From contig NW_026960614.1 of NCBI RefSeq assembly GCF_021018805.1, positions 868,001-932,000 of the forward strand: DNA of 64,000 nucleotides, read 5' to 3'. A program made the translations under genes and the position numbers. This document shows, piece by piece, positions 34,110-44,830 of this stretch (position 1 is its first letter; each line of letters starts with the position of its first letter). Below the pieces are notes generated by a model, which was not told the origin of the DNA, searched no databases, and saw only the letters and a list, made by a program, of their open reading frames with translations. This DNA comes from Prinia subflava. Its lineage: Eukaryota; Chordata; Aves; Passeriformes; Cisticolidae.

Positions 34110-35062
34110 CTGCAATCAGAAACCCACGATGTTCTCGGAAGATCACCTGCTAATGGAACTTCTCCGATCATTCCTGATGTTCCGTGAAGCCCAGCTAACC
34201 AGTGAACATGTAAGAGAACTGTACACTTGGGGAAAGACACATGGAATTTTTTATAGTGCTGAGAAAGCACTTTGAATCACCCCATGGAAAACCCTAGGGA
34301 AAAGCCTAGGGTTTTTCATCTGTCCTTGATGGAGATCCCAATGCGGGCATGCTTTTAGGATCATGGGGAACAGTTTTTTTGCTTTTAAAACAGACTGTGC
34401 AGGATTGGGAAACGGATTCTGGGTTTTTGACAGACAGTAGAGTTGGTTCCCCTGCCAGATCCGTCGCTTTCGACAATGAATGCTTTGAAGCTCGGTTCAA
34501 GCCACCAAGAGAGATTCCCACCCCCATGCTGGGGGTTGAGTGCTGCGAACGCAAATTTTGGGAGGGCTGCCAGGCTTTTTTGGGTCTTTTTGCTGGGTCA
34601 GAGTGCGCAGGAGCCACCGGTGGGCCGTGGGAGCAAAGCATCCTGGCCCCTGGATCGGCACCGCCTCCTGCGGGGGCGCTGGGTGCAGAGGCCCCCCTCC
34701 CCATCAGCCATGGAGCGGGGACGGAGGAGCCCCCTGTGCCTGAGCCGCTGGCGGCCGTGCGAGGGGGGATCCTGCAGCGGCAAAACCCCTCTGCCCTGCC
34801 CCATGCGTGAGGAGCAGGGAAAGCCCAGCGGCCCGCCTCTCCCCAGCCAGGCCCACCCGGGGCCACCTGGCGGCCAAGCATGGTCCCAGGCTTCCCGTGC
34901 CACTGGCTCGCCCGGTCCCTGCAGCAGAGGCGGCCCTTCCCCGTCCCACCCAGCGGGCCAAGCGCAGTCCCAGGCTCCCTGCGCCACCGATTCGCCCGGA
35001 ACCAGCTGTGGCAGCCCTGCCCCGTCCTGCCCCGTGCGGGCTTTGGCGGACGAGCCCAGCGG
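34110..35062 (+). pseudogene. gag: Provirus B gag, matrix part
   Basis: An open stretch starting MFSEDHLLMELLRSFL and including LYTWGKTHGIFYSAEKAL resembles a retroviral matrix, then stops at about 34275. The next 780 bp are increasingly GC- and proline-rich, as in the region between matrix and capsid, but frames are broken. The long ORFs at 34443-35075 overlap on both strands and cannot be trusted individually. Confidence 0.55.
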
Positions 35063-35871
35063 TGTCAGAGTCTAGAACATCCCTCTGGCCACCCTGGAGG
35101 GTTTGGAGACCGGACAGGGGGGTCTGGGATCAAGACAGGGGGGTCAGTTAGACCCACACAGATCCCAGGAGGACACTGACTCTGATTCCTGTCCATGGGA
35201 GTGAACACTCACATGCAGGAAGAATCACAAATCCTAAGAATTTGAAATAAGTAGTGGATGCTTTTTTATAGAATATAAATATAGAAATTAGGATTCTTAG
35301 CATATGGGGTTGAAGAGACAAGATGGAGGAATTGGGGAGTGGCCCCTGTCTTCCTTGTTCTTGTTCTCGTCCCCCATCTTGTGCTGAGTTGGGTTTTAGA
35401 GATTGGTTTAGAGTAGAACTGACATGTTAGTATAGGTAATAGGTATTGGTAAAATTTTGTAAACAAAAAAATACGTCTCGGACAGTGGTTGGGTCAAGGG
35501 GACCGTACATAAGGTGCGGGGCTCTCTGATCCGCCCAGTCTGCCGCGTGTCCTGCTCTGCTGGGGATGCCTCACAGAGCTGAGAAAGAACTAAGATAAGA
35601 TACCCTGCCAGGGAAGTGCCTGGCAGAGTTGAAAAAGGACTGAGATAATGAAGAATAAACAACCTTGGAAATGTGCACCGGCAGACTCAACGTGTCGTCT
35701 CTACCTCTGGTGTGTAACACTTAGGGCAAAGAGAAGACTGAAAACCTTATTACCTCGGGGAACAGCAACCCAGGGGAAACTCCCAGGGAACAGCAACCCT
35801 GGGGGAACCCTTATTACCTTGGGGAACAGCAACCCCAAGGAGAATCTCAGGGAAACAATAACCTTGAGACA
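35063..35871 (+). mobile_element. Solo LTR-B inside provirus B
   Basis: An 809-bp LTR-B with TGTCAGAGTCTAG start and CTTGAGACA end. The 4-bp duplication GCGG flanks it (35059-35062, 35872-35875). As it sits in B, which sits in A, it is the third level of nesting. Confidence 0.92.
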
Positions 35872-35877
35872 GCGGGA

Positions 35878-36897
35878 GTGAACCCTCCTCGCCCCCTCCT
35901 CGCGCAGCCCTCAAAGAGCAGGCTGGGCGCTGTGCCGCCGCCCCCCCTCCCTCCCATGCGGCCTATCCCCACACCACGTTGGCCCCCCCGCACGGAGAGG
36001 GATGGGCTGGCTGCTGAGCTGGTGCAGCCACTGACTGAATGTGCAGCAGTGCCCCAGCTGGTCCAGAGAGCTGTGGGCATGGTCTCACAGCCTCACGGCC
36101 ATGCTGCCCTGTCCTGGGCACATCTGCCTCCCTTCCGAAGGGATGTTGCAAAAAGTGATGTCGGTTTTTCTGATGTCATACAATGGATCAGTGTTGAATT
36201 TGCAGATCTGATCCTTCCATATGAAATTAGACACCTGGCTTTGGCGTTATTTGGACCTGTTCAGGTTTCTGCCTTTGAAGACAATTTGAAACGACTGGCC
36301 ACAGAAGTGGCTGTCCAAAATAGTCAATTGTCTCAAGAAGATCCCTTATTTGGGATCGGAGCTAATTTGCTTACCGGGAGGAGCGAATATGCATACCCTG
36401 ATGTGCAATTTGGCCTTTCTCAGACTGTTCTGAATCTGTGCAGATGCACAGGTATATCTTCACTGATAAAAACTATGTTCTCCTCCTCTCTAAAGCAAGA
36501 CTTCTTGGATATAGTACAGAAGCCAGACGAAACCTTTGTTCAATTTGTAAGGCGTCTGATGCATTCTTTAGAGAAGCAAGTTGAGGATAGCACTTTGAAA
36601 ATAATATTGCTAGAACAATTTGCAAGGAGCAATGCTAATTCTGCTTGCCAGAGGCTCCTTGGAAGCATTCCTGAGACTTCTAATGTCCTGGAAATGGTCC
36701 AGGTCTGTGCGGTTCTGGACACCTCTGACCTTACGGTGTCTGCTGCCCCACAGCCGTCCGATAAGGGGCTGAAGGGTGAACATAAGGCACAGGCGAATGT
36801 TCAGGCCAGTGGAAAACAGGGAAAGGAGGCACAGAAAGTGACCCCCTTGGTTTTCTGCGCACTGTGTGGCGGGCCAGAACATACTGCAGACATATGA
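35878..36897 (+). pseudogene. gag: Provirus B gag, capsid and first zinc knuckle
   Basis: A 339-codon open frame. A proline-rich stretch (LGAVPPPPLPPMRPIP) leads into a capsid with VIQWISVEFADLILPYEIRHL, GANLLTGRSEYAYPDVQFGL and a homology region (KPDETFVQFVRRLMHSLE). The frame ends inside the first knuckle, CALCGGPEHTADI followed by TGA, exactly where the fourth zinc ligand should be. Stops in the next ~180 bp close the rest of nucleocapsid. Confidence 0.85.
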
Positions 36898-37080
36898 AAA
36901 GCAGTGGTTCATGTTGATGGCCAGCCCTTGCCGAGCCTGAAAAGTCGGAAGCGGAGAAAGCACCGAAGATATCTGGGGAACAAAACAGTTTCCCAAGCTC
37001 TGGAGCAAGAGCAAATTTGTTTGGCTGGTTTGCAGCCAGAATTTGCAGTTCAGGAGGTGTTGATGTCACCACAGTAGTAA

Positions 37081-37840
37081 TGGTCATTTTTGGACTTTTG
37101 CAAAGTGCACACTTGTGCAGTGGTTTCCACACCCACCTCCCATGTCTCATTCTTTGAGAAAATTCAAATTGCCCAATTTGGGTTTTTTAAGTTTTCTGTC
37201 CTCAGGTTCGAGGATCTGATGTCATGAAGGCGGCCACTGCAAGTCTGCTGAGCTGCCTCAAGTGCACTGGACTGTGATCCTGTCTGATCCTGAAACCTTG
37301 TGTACCCTGTGCCACCCTGGTGCCACCCATCAGAGAAGCCTCTTAGAGATCTGATTGACATGGACACAGATTGGCCATCCTGTCCTCTCCTGTATGCCCT
37401 CCATAGTGGTTTTGGATCCTGTGGAACTGCCTGATGCAGGATGGGGTGGAACAGCGTGATGCTGTGTGAACCAGCAGACTGTGTTAATCGTGGACTCAGA
37501 GGAACTGTTTGCGATGGTTCAGTTTTATGTACTGTAGCCATTGTGACCTTTGTGGGGAATGTGCACATGGTTTGGGGTTGCAGTTTGTGACAGAACTTTT
37601 GATTTGAGTGATTTTTTTTTTCTTGGAATGCTCCTGCCTTTGCATCATATTGCCTTTGCATCATATAGAAATTTGGAAAATTAGGGTTGTCTGGTCAAAT
37701 CATTGTAGAATATGCTCAAGGTACTTTGAGCAGGTTACTGCAAAGAGACTCAGGGTAAAACCCTGCACAGCAAAAGGCAGAATCAGGCCAACAAGCAACC
37801 TTCACACCATGACCAAAATGAAGGTCGGTGAACTTTGTAC
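37081..37840 (+). other. Non-coding 3' interior of provirus B
   Basis: Between the end of gag and the T-rich tract there is no recognisable pol or env. Frames are short and closed on both strands. The sequence 'tttgcatcatat' occurs twice close together (about 37637-37666). Nothing else was recognised. Confidence 0.55.
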
Positions 37841-37844
37841 TGGT

Positions 37845-37915
37845 TTTTTTCTTTTTTTTTTTTCTTTTTTTTTTCTTTTCTTTTTTTTTTTTTTTTTTTT
37901 TTTGTTTTCTTTTTG
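37845..37915. repeat. Poly-T tract
   Basis: About 70 bases of almost pure T with scattered C and G. It replaces the expected U3 part of the 3' LTR of provirus B; LTR-like sequence resumes immediately after it. Confidence 0.9.
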
Positions 37916-37924
37916 TAATAGTTA

Positions 37925-38007
37925 AAAGGGTGAGATGACACCATGCTTCTCTGATAGACCCAAACTCCGGGCTCCAGTGTGTCTTTCTGGCGAGGCTCAC
38001 AGTGACA
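37925..38007 (+). repeat. 3' LTR remnant of provirus B
   Basis: Matches the end of the 5' LTR through 'ccagtgtgtctttctggcga' and ends CTCACAGTGACA at the CTGTTT duplication. U3 with its TATA box is absent, so the LTR is truncated to its R-U5 end. Confidence 0.8.
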
Positions 38008-38013
38008 CTGTTT

Positions 38014-38570
38014 CTTTACCATCCCGCTTCATCCACAAGACGCTCAACGCTTTGCCTTCACGGTGCCATCTGTCAACAGAGCAGCCCCAGCAAAACGCTA
38101 TGAATGGACCGTTATACCTCAGGGTGGCCAGAAGTCCCCCACCATGTGTCAGTTGTTTGTTGATTGGGCCTTGCGGCCAGTCCACCAGCATTTTTTCAAC
38201 GCAATGATTTTTTATTATGTTAATGACATTCTTCTTGCCACCAAACAGCCATTGGCAGAAACAGATTTAGCCTGCTTGATTTCACAATTTAAACATTGTG
38301 GACTGATTGTAGCTCCAGAAAAATACAGCAATCAGATCCTTGGAAATATTTAGGTTGGGTGATCACAGATGCACAAATTCGCCCACAGAAGGTCACTTTA
38401 CACACCAACATTTCCACCTTGCATGATGCTCAAAGACTTTTTGGGGACCTGCAATGGTTTGTACCATTGTAGGAATCACCAATGATGATTTACAACCATT
38501 TTTACCATGGCTTCATGGTGGTGATGCCAACAGCCCTTGAGAGTGTACCCCTGAGCAGCAAAGAACTTTG
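38014..38570 (+). pseudogene. pol: ERV A reverse transcriptase, second part
   Basis: RT resumes after provirus B with FAFTVPSVNRAAPAKRYEW, VIPQGGQKSPTMCQLF and the catalytic box YVND (38216-38227), in which the first Asp of YVDD is Asn. The thumb (QFKHCGLIVAPEK) is followed by stops and frame changes. The TSD and the reading of conserved blocks agree on the junction. Confidence 0.88.
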
Positions 38571-39450
38571 GTTCAGGTGTCAGAAAAGCTACAATGCGTT
38601 TGGGGTGCCCGCCATGTAGAATATCTCCCACTGTCACTTTTCCTTTCCAACACTGATGCCTGTCCACCTGCCATTGTTTTTCAACAGCAAAAGAAAAAGG
38701 GGGAACACCGATCAAAGTTTGGGTCAACAGCAAGTGTGTTAGAATGGGTGTTTTTACCTGTGCAACCAAAGAGCAGTTTCATGACCAGAACAGATGCCCT
38801 TGCTGCATTGATAAAAAAGGGCAGAGACAGAATTGTAGAGATAGATGGAAAGGAACCACCAGACATCTGTGTTCCTGTGAGAAGTGAAGATTTAGAGTGG
38901 AAGCTGAGACATTCTGTGGCAATGCAAGAAGCGTTGTTGGGTTTCACAGGTGTGGTTCACAATCAGCAACCAAAAGGCCCGATGTGGACTCCAGTCAAGC
39001 GTTACCAGTGGCTAGAGAGACCTTTGTGTTCCTTGACACCAGGTAAAGGAAGAACAGTTTTAACTGATGCCGGTCGAAAAAACAAGAAGGGCTGTGTGTG
39101 TGTGGCAACAGCAAGGAGAATGGATGCAACATTTAAGAATGAAGCAGGAGACAGTCTGCAAACCCTTGAACTGAGAGGAGTGTGTTAGGCTTTGCAGACC
39201 TGGAACAAAGAACCACTGAATGTTGTTTCAGACTCTTTATATGTAGTTGGAGTTGTGCAAAGAATTGAAGATGTGCTCATCTGGAAAACTCAGAATCAAC
39301 GCCTTGGAGAACTGTTTTTGCAGTTAAGAAGTGTACTGAAACAGCGTCAGCATGCTTTCTGTGTCATGCACATTCACAGCCATCAGTGCAACAGTGGTTT
39401 AGGAGAGGGCAAAGCACGAGCAGACACTGCAGTCAGTTGCGTGGCCCATG
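38571..39450 (+). pseudogene. pol: ERV A RNase H
   Basis: Open stretches at 38568-39188 and from 39192 contain a connection region and then RNase H. The first Asp is in VLTDAGRKN, the Glu in LQTLELRGV and the third Asp in NVVSDSLYVVG. A TAG lies between the last two (39186-39188). The closing motif HSHQCNSGLGEGKARAD is also present. The three acidic residues survive, unlike in the other proviruses here. Confidence 0.83.
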
Positions 39451-39769
39451 TCCCTCTTGAAAACAAATTTGTGAGGGCTCGTGACAGTCACGAAACATTC
39501 CATCAAAATGCAAGGGCCCTGCACCAACAATTCCAGATTTCCATGAATAATGCACAAGGGATTGTGCGTGCCTGCCTTCAGTGTTGTCATCATGGGCCTG
39601 GCCTTGGTCTGGGCATGAAGCCAAGGGGAATGAAAGCTTTAGAATTGCGGCAGATGGATGTAACTAATGTTCCAGAATTTGGAAGATTTAAATATGTCCA
39701 TGTCACTGTTGATACCTATGGGCCTGTTTTGCAGTGATGAGAGTGCCTGTAGAAATCAAGACGGACAAT
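39451..39769 (+). pseudogene. pol: ERV A integrase N-terminus, truncated
   Basis: The zinc-binding domain has a histidine-rich stretch and CLQCC; the core begins with LRQMDVTNVPEFGRF, which holds the first catalytic Asp. Stops occur after VDTYGPVLQ (39735) and a piece of the core is missing. The coding sequence ends in EIKTDN, the second catalytic region, where the LTR of provirus C starts. Confidence 0.85.
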
Positions 39770-40205
39770 TGATGGTCTAGGGTTAAAATAATAATTTCTG
39801 TTTAAGCTAACTGCGGGTAGTTGGGGGAAGGTAGAAGACACACGACCTGAACTTTACACAACTGGCTTTGGAACAAACTTCAGCTTCTGCAACTAGCTGC
39901 ATACCATTGTTTAAGTATCAACCCAGCCCAGGAGATAATTGAGAAGCATTGTTTTAACCAAATCAAGTATAACACAGGGTAGAGCGTAGGTATGATTTAA
40001 GATATTAACTAAGAAATAGGATAACCAGTATCTAGGGGTGGAGGTTAGTTAACATATGTATAATTTGAAACTATGAAAATCACAAATCGACTCTGTATTC
40101 TTGGGCACGAGATTTGGGCACTGTATGCCCCTGTGCCCCCGCGTGCTTGAATAAAGAACCGCATATGATTGCCTTCGTGTGGTTATGTGTTTTCCTACGC
40201 TAACA
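39770..40205 (+). repeat. 5' LTR of provirus C
   Basis: A 436-bp LTR from TGATGGTCTAGGG to GCTAACA, with AATAAA at 40150-40155. It aligns over its full length with the 3' LTR. Confidence 0.92.
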
Positions 40206-40209
40206 TTTT

Positions 40210-40227
40210 TGGCGACCCAGATGGGAC
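40210..40227 (+). other. Primer-binding site of provirus C
   Basis: tggcgacccagatgggac, after a tttt spacer. It has the form of a primer site; I cannot assign the tRNA with certainty. Confidence 0.6.
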
Positions 40228-40514
40228 CTTGTGGGCCCAGCCAGGACCCCGCGACCCGATCACGCTCCAGCCGGCACCGGGTGATTTCTTGGAGAGCCCA
40301 TCGGCGCCGCAACCCTCGCCGCTCACAACGTCCCCTGGTGAGAGGTAAGGTTCTTTATTTTCTGGTCTGGTCTTGGGGCCTGCCATTAAGACGCAGTGAA
40401 AGCTACGCTTGGTTGGGCAAAAGGAATTCCTGGTGGTATTGCCTAGGCAGCCATCCGTCAGACATCGCGAAAGCGCTGCAGGTTCGGCATCTGTGGTTTT
40501 TACGTATTTCTAAT

Positions 40515-41420
40515 ATGGAAAAACTAAAAGGGTTAAAAGAAATTTTGGGCAGCAATAATGCCTCTATACCAAGTTCTTCTCCTTTGGGTTGTTTGTTGGC
40601 ACATTGGAAAGAGGGGAATTTTGGTCAGGAATTACGAAAAGATAAATTAATTGAGTATTGTAATGTTAGCTGGCCAAAATATGCCTTGCCTGAAAACCAG
40701 AGGTGGCCACAGAACGGGTCTTTAGATGTAAAGGTTATTATGCAACGTAGATCGCTTTGTACACAAGATGGAGTGGTAGAACAAATCCCATACCTTGATT
40801 TATTCCTATGCTTGCTCGAGAAACTAGTTTTGTGGCTTGACAGCAAAATGGAAGCAATGAAGCTTGAAAATAATAAGTGTCTGGCTTGCGTCCAAAATAA
40901 GCATTGTATGGAACATGTAGTTTTAAGTGAAATTTTAGGGGAAAGAAGAGATGAATTGGATGTAAATTTATCAATAGCCCCTATAGCCCCTGCACCCACC
41001 ACAGCTCCCTCAACACTGAGTTCTACCCCGCTCACCCTGACCCCACCTGGTTCTCTTACACCCCCCTCGCTCACGCCAGCACAATATGTTTCACCCCCAC
41101 CTTTGTCTGCTGAAGGTAATTATCCTCCTCTGCCTGTGCCTGCCGCTCCTCACCCTGCCCAGGTGCCTGCCCCTGCTCCACCTGCTCAGAGAACCCCCCC
41201 TTCTCCACATATACCTGCTCAAAGCTATCCTGCCCCCCACCAACGCCTGCTGAATTTATCCCCCCTCCAACGCCAGTTCAAGGGTACCCTCCACTCCCAC
41301 CTACACCTCCTTCGCCAGCTCCAGTCCCGTCTGCCCCCTGTACTCTCCCCTGCCAGATTCGCCTGTCCAGGATGTAATTGTGAGGCGGAAGCAAAGGGGG
41401 AATGTGAAGAAGACAGATAG
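40515..41420 (+). pseudogene. gag: Provirus C gag, matrix and proline-rich region
   Basis: A frame from an ATG at about 40515 (MEKLKGLKEILGSNN) through a matrix-like region and then a long proline-rich stretch (PAPTTAPSTLSSTPL and similar). The upstream sequence is also open, so the start is a guess. The normal continuation into capsid is in another frame (from about 41380), so a frameshift lies around 41270-41400. Confidence 0.72.
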
Positions 41421-42969
41421 AATGGAAAGTAGGGACAGTGAAGTGGATGAGGTAGATGCCCCAGTAGCTCACCGAACACGAGGAAAACTGGCCCCGGAGT
41501 GGCCTCAGGCAGGAAAGGGTATATTAAAATCAGGCAAACAAAAGAGAACAATTATTGCACCACTAAGGCAAGGGGTGGGAACTAATGGACCTGTCTTTGT
41601 AAAGGTACCCTTTTCACGGGCTGATTTAGTTATATGGAAACAATCAGCTGGAACATATAGAGAAAACCCAGATAAGGTAGCTCATGTGGTTAAGATGATA
41701 ATGAAAACTCAGAACCCTGATTGGGAAGATATTCATGTGATATTAGACACTCTGATGGATGAGACAGAGAGAGATATGGTTCTTCGAGCAGCAAGAGAAA
41801 GAGCTAGAGAAGATATACGAAATGGTTTGGTGACAGGGACACTGGATTATAATTTTCCCACTGCAGATCCAGAGTGGGATGCTAATGACCCCTCTGGAGT
41901 AGATATGTTAATGCTAAAGAGATATCAGGAGTGGATTTCAATTGGTGCTCAACAGGCAATACCTAAGAGTATGAACTGGTCTAAGTTGTATGAAATTCGA
42001 CAGGAAAAGAAAGAATCTCCCACTGCCTTTCTAGAAAGACTTAAGGAAGCAGCTAGAAGATACACTGATCTTCCGGTAGACAGTGAGCAAGAAAGAACTC
42101 AGCTTGCCTTTATTTTTCTGGGTCAGGCACAGGAAGATATTAGGAAAAAGCTACAGAAACTAGAAGGTGAAGAGTTAAGAAACTTGGATAAACTCCTAGA
42201 GGTTGCCTGGAAAGTTTACAATAACCGGGACAGAGAAGTTGCCAAGAAACAGGGGCAAAGCCTTTTGGCAGTTTTACAGAGACAGGGGCGAGGACGTGGT
42301 AGAGGAGGTCGTGGCGGTAATAGAGGTGGCTTTGGCAGAGGTTCTGGTCATGGTAGACTAGGTCTGAATCAGTGTGAGTATTGTCGAATGGAGGGACACT
42401 GGAAAAGGGAGTGTCCAAATTGGTTTAGTCAGAATGGTCAGCCTCAGTTAGACAGCATGTTTAATCAAAGTAGTGAGCATCAGCTGGATGGTGTAGCCAG
42501 GGTCATGGTCTTACATGAGAGGGAGCCAGGATCAAGAGAGCCCATGGTGACTTTGCATTTAGAAGGAAAAGAAATAGATTTTCTCATTGACATGGGGGCG
42601 ACACATTCTGTACTAAATTATCTTGAGGGGCAAATCGGAAACAAGTCAGCAGCAGTCATTGGAGCCACAGGGAAGGAGGAGGTACGGCCATTCTTGCAAC
42701 CCCTAGAATTGAGCTTTGAAGATAAGATCTTGACCCATGAATTCTTATACATGCCAGACTGCCCAACTCCGCTCTTAGGGTGCGATCTACTGGCAGCACT
42801 AGAGGCAGTGATTACTTTTGAGAATGGTGAACTCATAATGAAAATACCTGAGTCTAAGACAGGAAGGATTTTGATGATAAAAGAAAAACCAATTTCTAAT
42901 ATTCCTAAAGAAGTAGAGGATGCAGTAATTCCCTCTGGGAAACAGATGTACCTGGAAAATCTAAGTTAG
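41380..42969 (+). pseudogene. gag: Provirus C capsid-nucleocapsid-protease frame
   Basis: A 529-codon open frame. Gammaretroviral capsid occupies roughly residues 60-280 (FSRADLVIWKQSAGTY, KLYEIRQEKKESPTAFLERL). An arginine/glycine-rich linker (RGRGRGGRGGNRGG) and a single zinc knuckle CEYCRMEGHWKREC follow. Protease has LIDMGATHS (42589-42597), with Thr of DTG replaced by Met, and LLGCDLL near its end. No stop separates gag from protease. The frame closes at 42969. Confidence 0.87.
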
Positions 42970-44021
42970 CTCAACCGGTACATGCAGAGTTAAAAGAAGG
43001 AGCAAAGGCTGTACGAATCAAACAATACCCTATAAAACCAAAAGCACAACAGGCAATACCAAAGACCATTGATAAATTCTTAAAATATTGAATTCTAGAG
43101 GAATGTGAATCAGAATACAACACCCCAATATTCCCAGTAAAGAAACCCAATGGTGAGTATAGACTTGTACAGGATTTAAGAGGCATAAAGGAAATAACCA
43201 AAGACATTCATCCAGTGGTTGCCAATCCCTATACAGTGTTAGCATCCATAGAGATATATAAATGGTTTACTGTAATTGACTTAAAAGATGTTTTCTTCTG
43301 TATACCCCTTGACCAAGAAAGTAGGAAACTATTTGCCTTTGAGTGGGAACATCCAGAAAGTGGAAGAAAAACTCAGCTCACCTGGACTCGATTACTGATG
43401 GTGTACAAGGGCTCTCCCACTTTGTTTGGAAGTCAACTGGCAAAGGAACTGGAAATCTGGACCAGAGAAGGGCAAGTACCTAGAGACCAATATCTATTAC
43501 TCCAGTATGTAGATGACATTTTGATTGCAACAGAGGAAGAAATGACCTGCATAAAGGTAACCATTGAGATTTTAAATTCATTAGGAATGGGAGGGTATAA
43601 GGTGTCCAGAGAAAAGGCACAGACTGCCCAACAGACTGTGATTTACCTGGGATGTGAAATCTCACAAGGGCAGAGAAAACTGGGTACTAATCGTATTCAA
43701 GCTATCTGTGCTATTCCAGAGCCCCAGAATCTACACGAGCTGTGGATCTTCCTCGGAATGACAGGGTGGTGTCACCTGTGGATCATGGACTGTGGACTGA
43801 TTGCAAAACCCTTGTATGAGGCTCAGAAGACACAGCCGTTCACCTGGGGCAAACCACAGAAAGAGGCCTTCCAGAAGTTAAAGGAATCATTGACAACTGC
43901 TCCTGCTTTTGAGTTACCTGATCTGTCTAAAGACTTTCAGCTGTACGTGCATGAAAGGCAGCGACTGGCACTGGGAGTCCTGACCCAACGACTGGGAAGC
44001 TGGAAAAGGCCGGTGGGTTAG
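42970..44021 (+). pseudogene. pol: Provirus C reverse transcriptase
   Basis: RT begins in a shifted frame (YPIKPKAQQAIPKTI) with a TGA at about 43089 and is then open from 43215. Recognisable motifs are RLVQDLRGI, VIDLKDVFF and the box YVDDIL, which is intact (about 43507-43521). The thumb and connection follow, with a stop at 44021. The surviving catalytic triad contrasts with ERVs A and D, but the stops and frameshifts disable the gene. Confidence 0.88.
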
Positions 44022-44830
44022 TTTTCCAAACAACTCGACAACGTAAGTGCTGGGTGGCCTTCATATCTGCAGGCAGTGGCAGCTACCGTGCTGCTGATAC
44101 AGGAAGCCAGGAAGCTCACGATGGGAAGACACATAGATGTCTATGTGCCACACATGGTAACTACAGTCCTGGAACAAAAGGGGGGCCATTGGCTCTCTCC
44201 AAGCCGGATGATGAAATTTCAGGTAACCCTGACTGAGCAGGATGACGTTGCACTAAAAACAACTAACCTCTTGAATCCAGCTCTATTTCTAGGTGCCACA
44301 GCTGAGGAAGGTCCATTAGAGCATGACTGTCTAGAAGTCATCGAGCACACTTATTCAGCAAGAACAGATCTGAAGGATGTCCCCCTGGAGCAACCAGAGT
44401 GGGAACTCTTTACAGATAGAAGCAGCATCATGGAAAATGGAGCCAGATACGCGGGACAATTGATGTAGTAATAGAGGCAAAAGCACTACCACCTAACACA
44501 TCTGCACAAAGGGCAGAACTAATCGCATTAACCAGAGCACTAGAGCTGAGTGAGGGAAAGACAGTAAATATATGGGCTGATTCCAAATATGCCTTCGCAG
44601 TAGTGCATGTACACGGAGCTTTATGGAAAGAAAGAGGACTGCTGTCTTCCCAAGGTACACATATTAAACATCAAGATGCAGTCCTACAACTGATAGATGC
44701 AGTACAAAAACCTGAACAAGTAGCAATCATGCACTGCAAAGCACATCAATCAGGCAACTCCAAAATTTGTGAAGGAAATCGAAGAGCAGATTGGGCAGCC
44801 CGTCAGGTCGCGCGAGAGGTACAGAAAACA
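44022..44830 (+). pseudogene. pol: Provirus C RNase H
   Basis: RNase H is spread over two frames. The first motif reads LFTDRSSIMENGARYAG: Asp kept, the following Gly changed to Arg. A TAG pair at about 44466-44471 ends that frame. The domain continues with RAELIALTRALEL (Glu), WADSKYAFAVVH (third Asp) and HCKAHQSG. Confidence 0.82.

Larger units (their letters stand above)
33707..38007 (+). mobile_element. Gag-only provirus 'B' inside ERV A RT
   Basis: A complete 4.3-kb insertion with TGTCACCATGAG at its left end and CTCACAGTGACA at its right end; these termini are nearly inverted copies. The 6-bp duplication CTGTTT flanks it (33701-33706, 38008-38013). The interior has a primer-binding site and gag but no protease, RT, integrase or env, so it must have used enzymes in trans. 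It also hosts a solo LTR-B. Confidence 0.9.
28398..39769 (+). mobile_element. Betaretrovirus-like ERV 'A' (ERVK), host of nested insertions
   Basis: A plus-strand provirus with LTR, primer site, gag, dUTPase, protease, RT, RNase H and the start of integrase in betaretroviral order. It is interrupted by a solo LTR-A in gag, a solo LTR-B in protease and gag-only provirus B in RT, each with its own target duplication. Integrase stops at a Lys-Thr-Asp-Asn motif where provirus C begins. The rest of integrase, env and the 3' LTR are absent from the window on this strand. Confidence 0.88.

Noticed and set aside
34306..35151. Proline- and alanine-rich ORFs on both strands in provirus B
   Set aside because: GC-rich gag linker region with mutually overlapping frames; none continues into the capsid frame cleanly.
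37608..38022. Phenylalanine- or lysine-rich ORFs
   Set aside because: Translation of the poly-T tract in three frames; not real coding.
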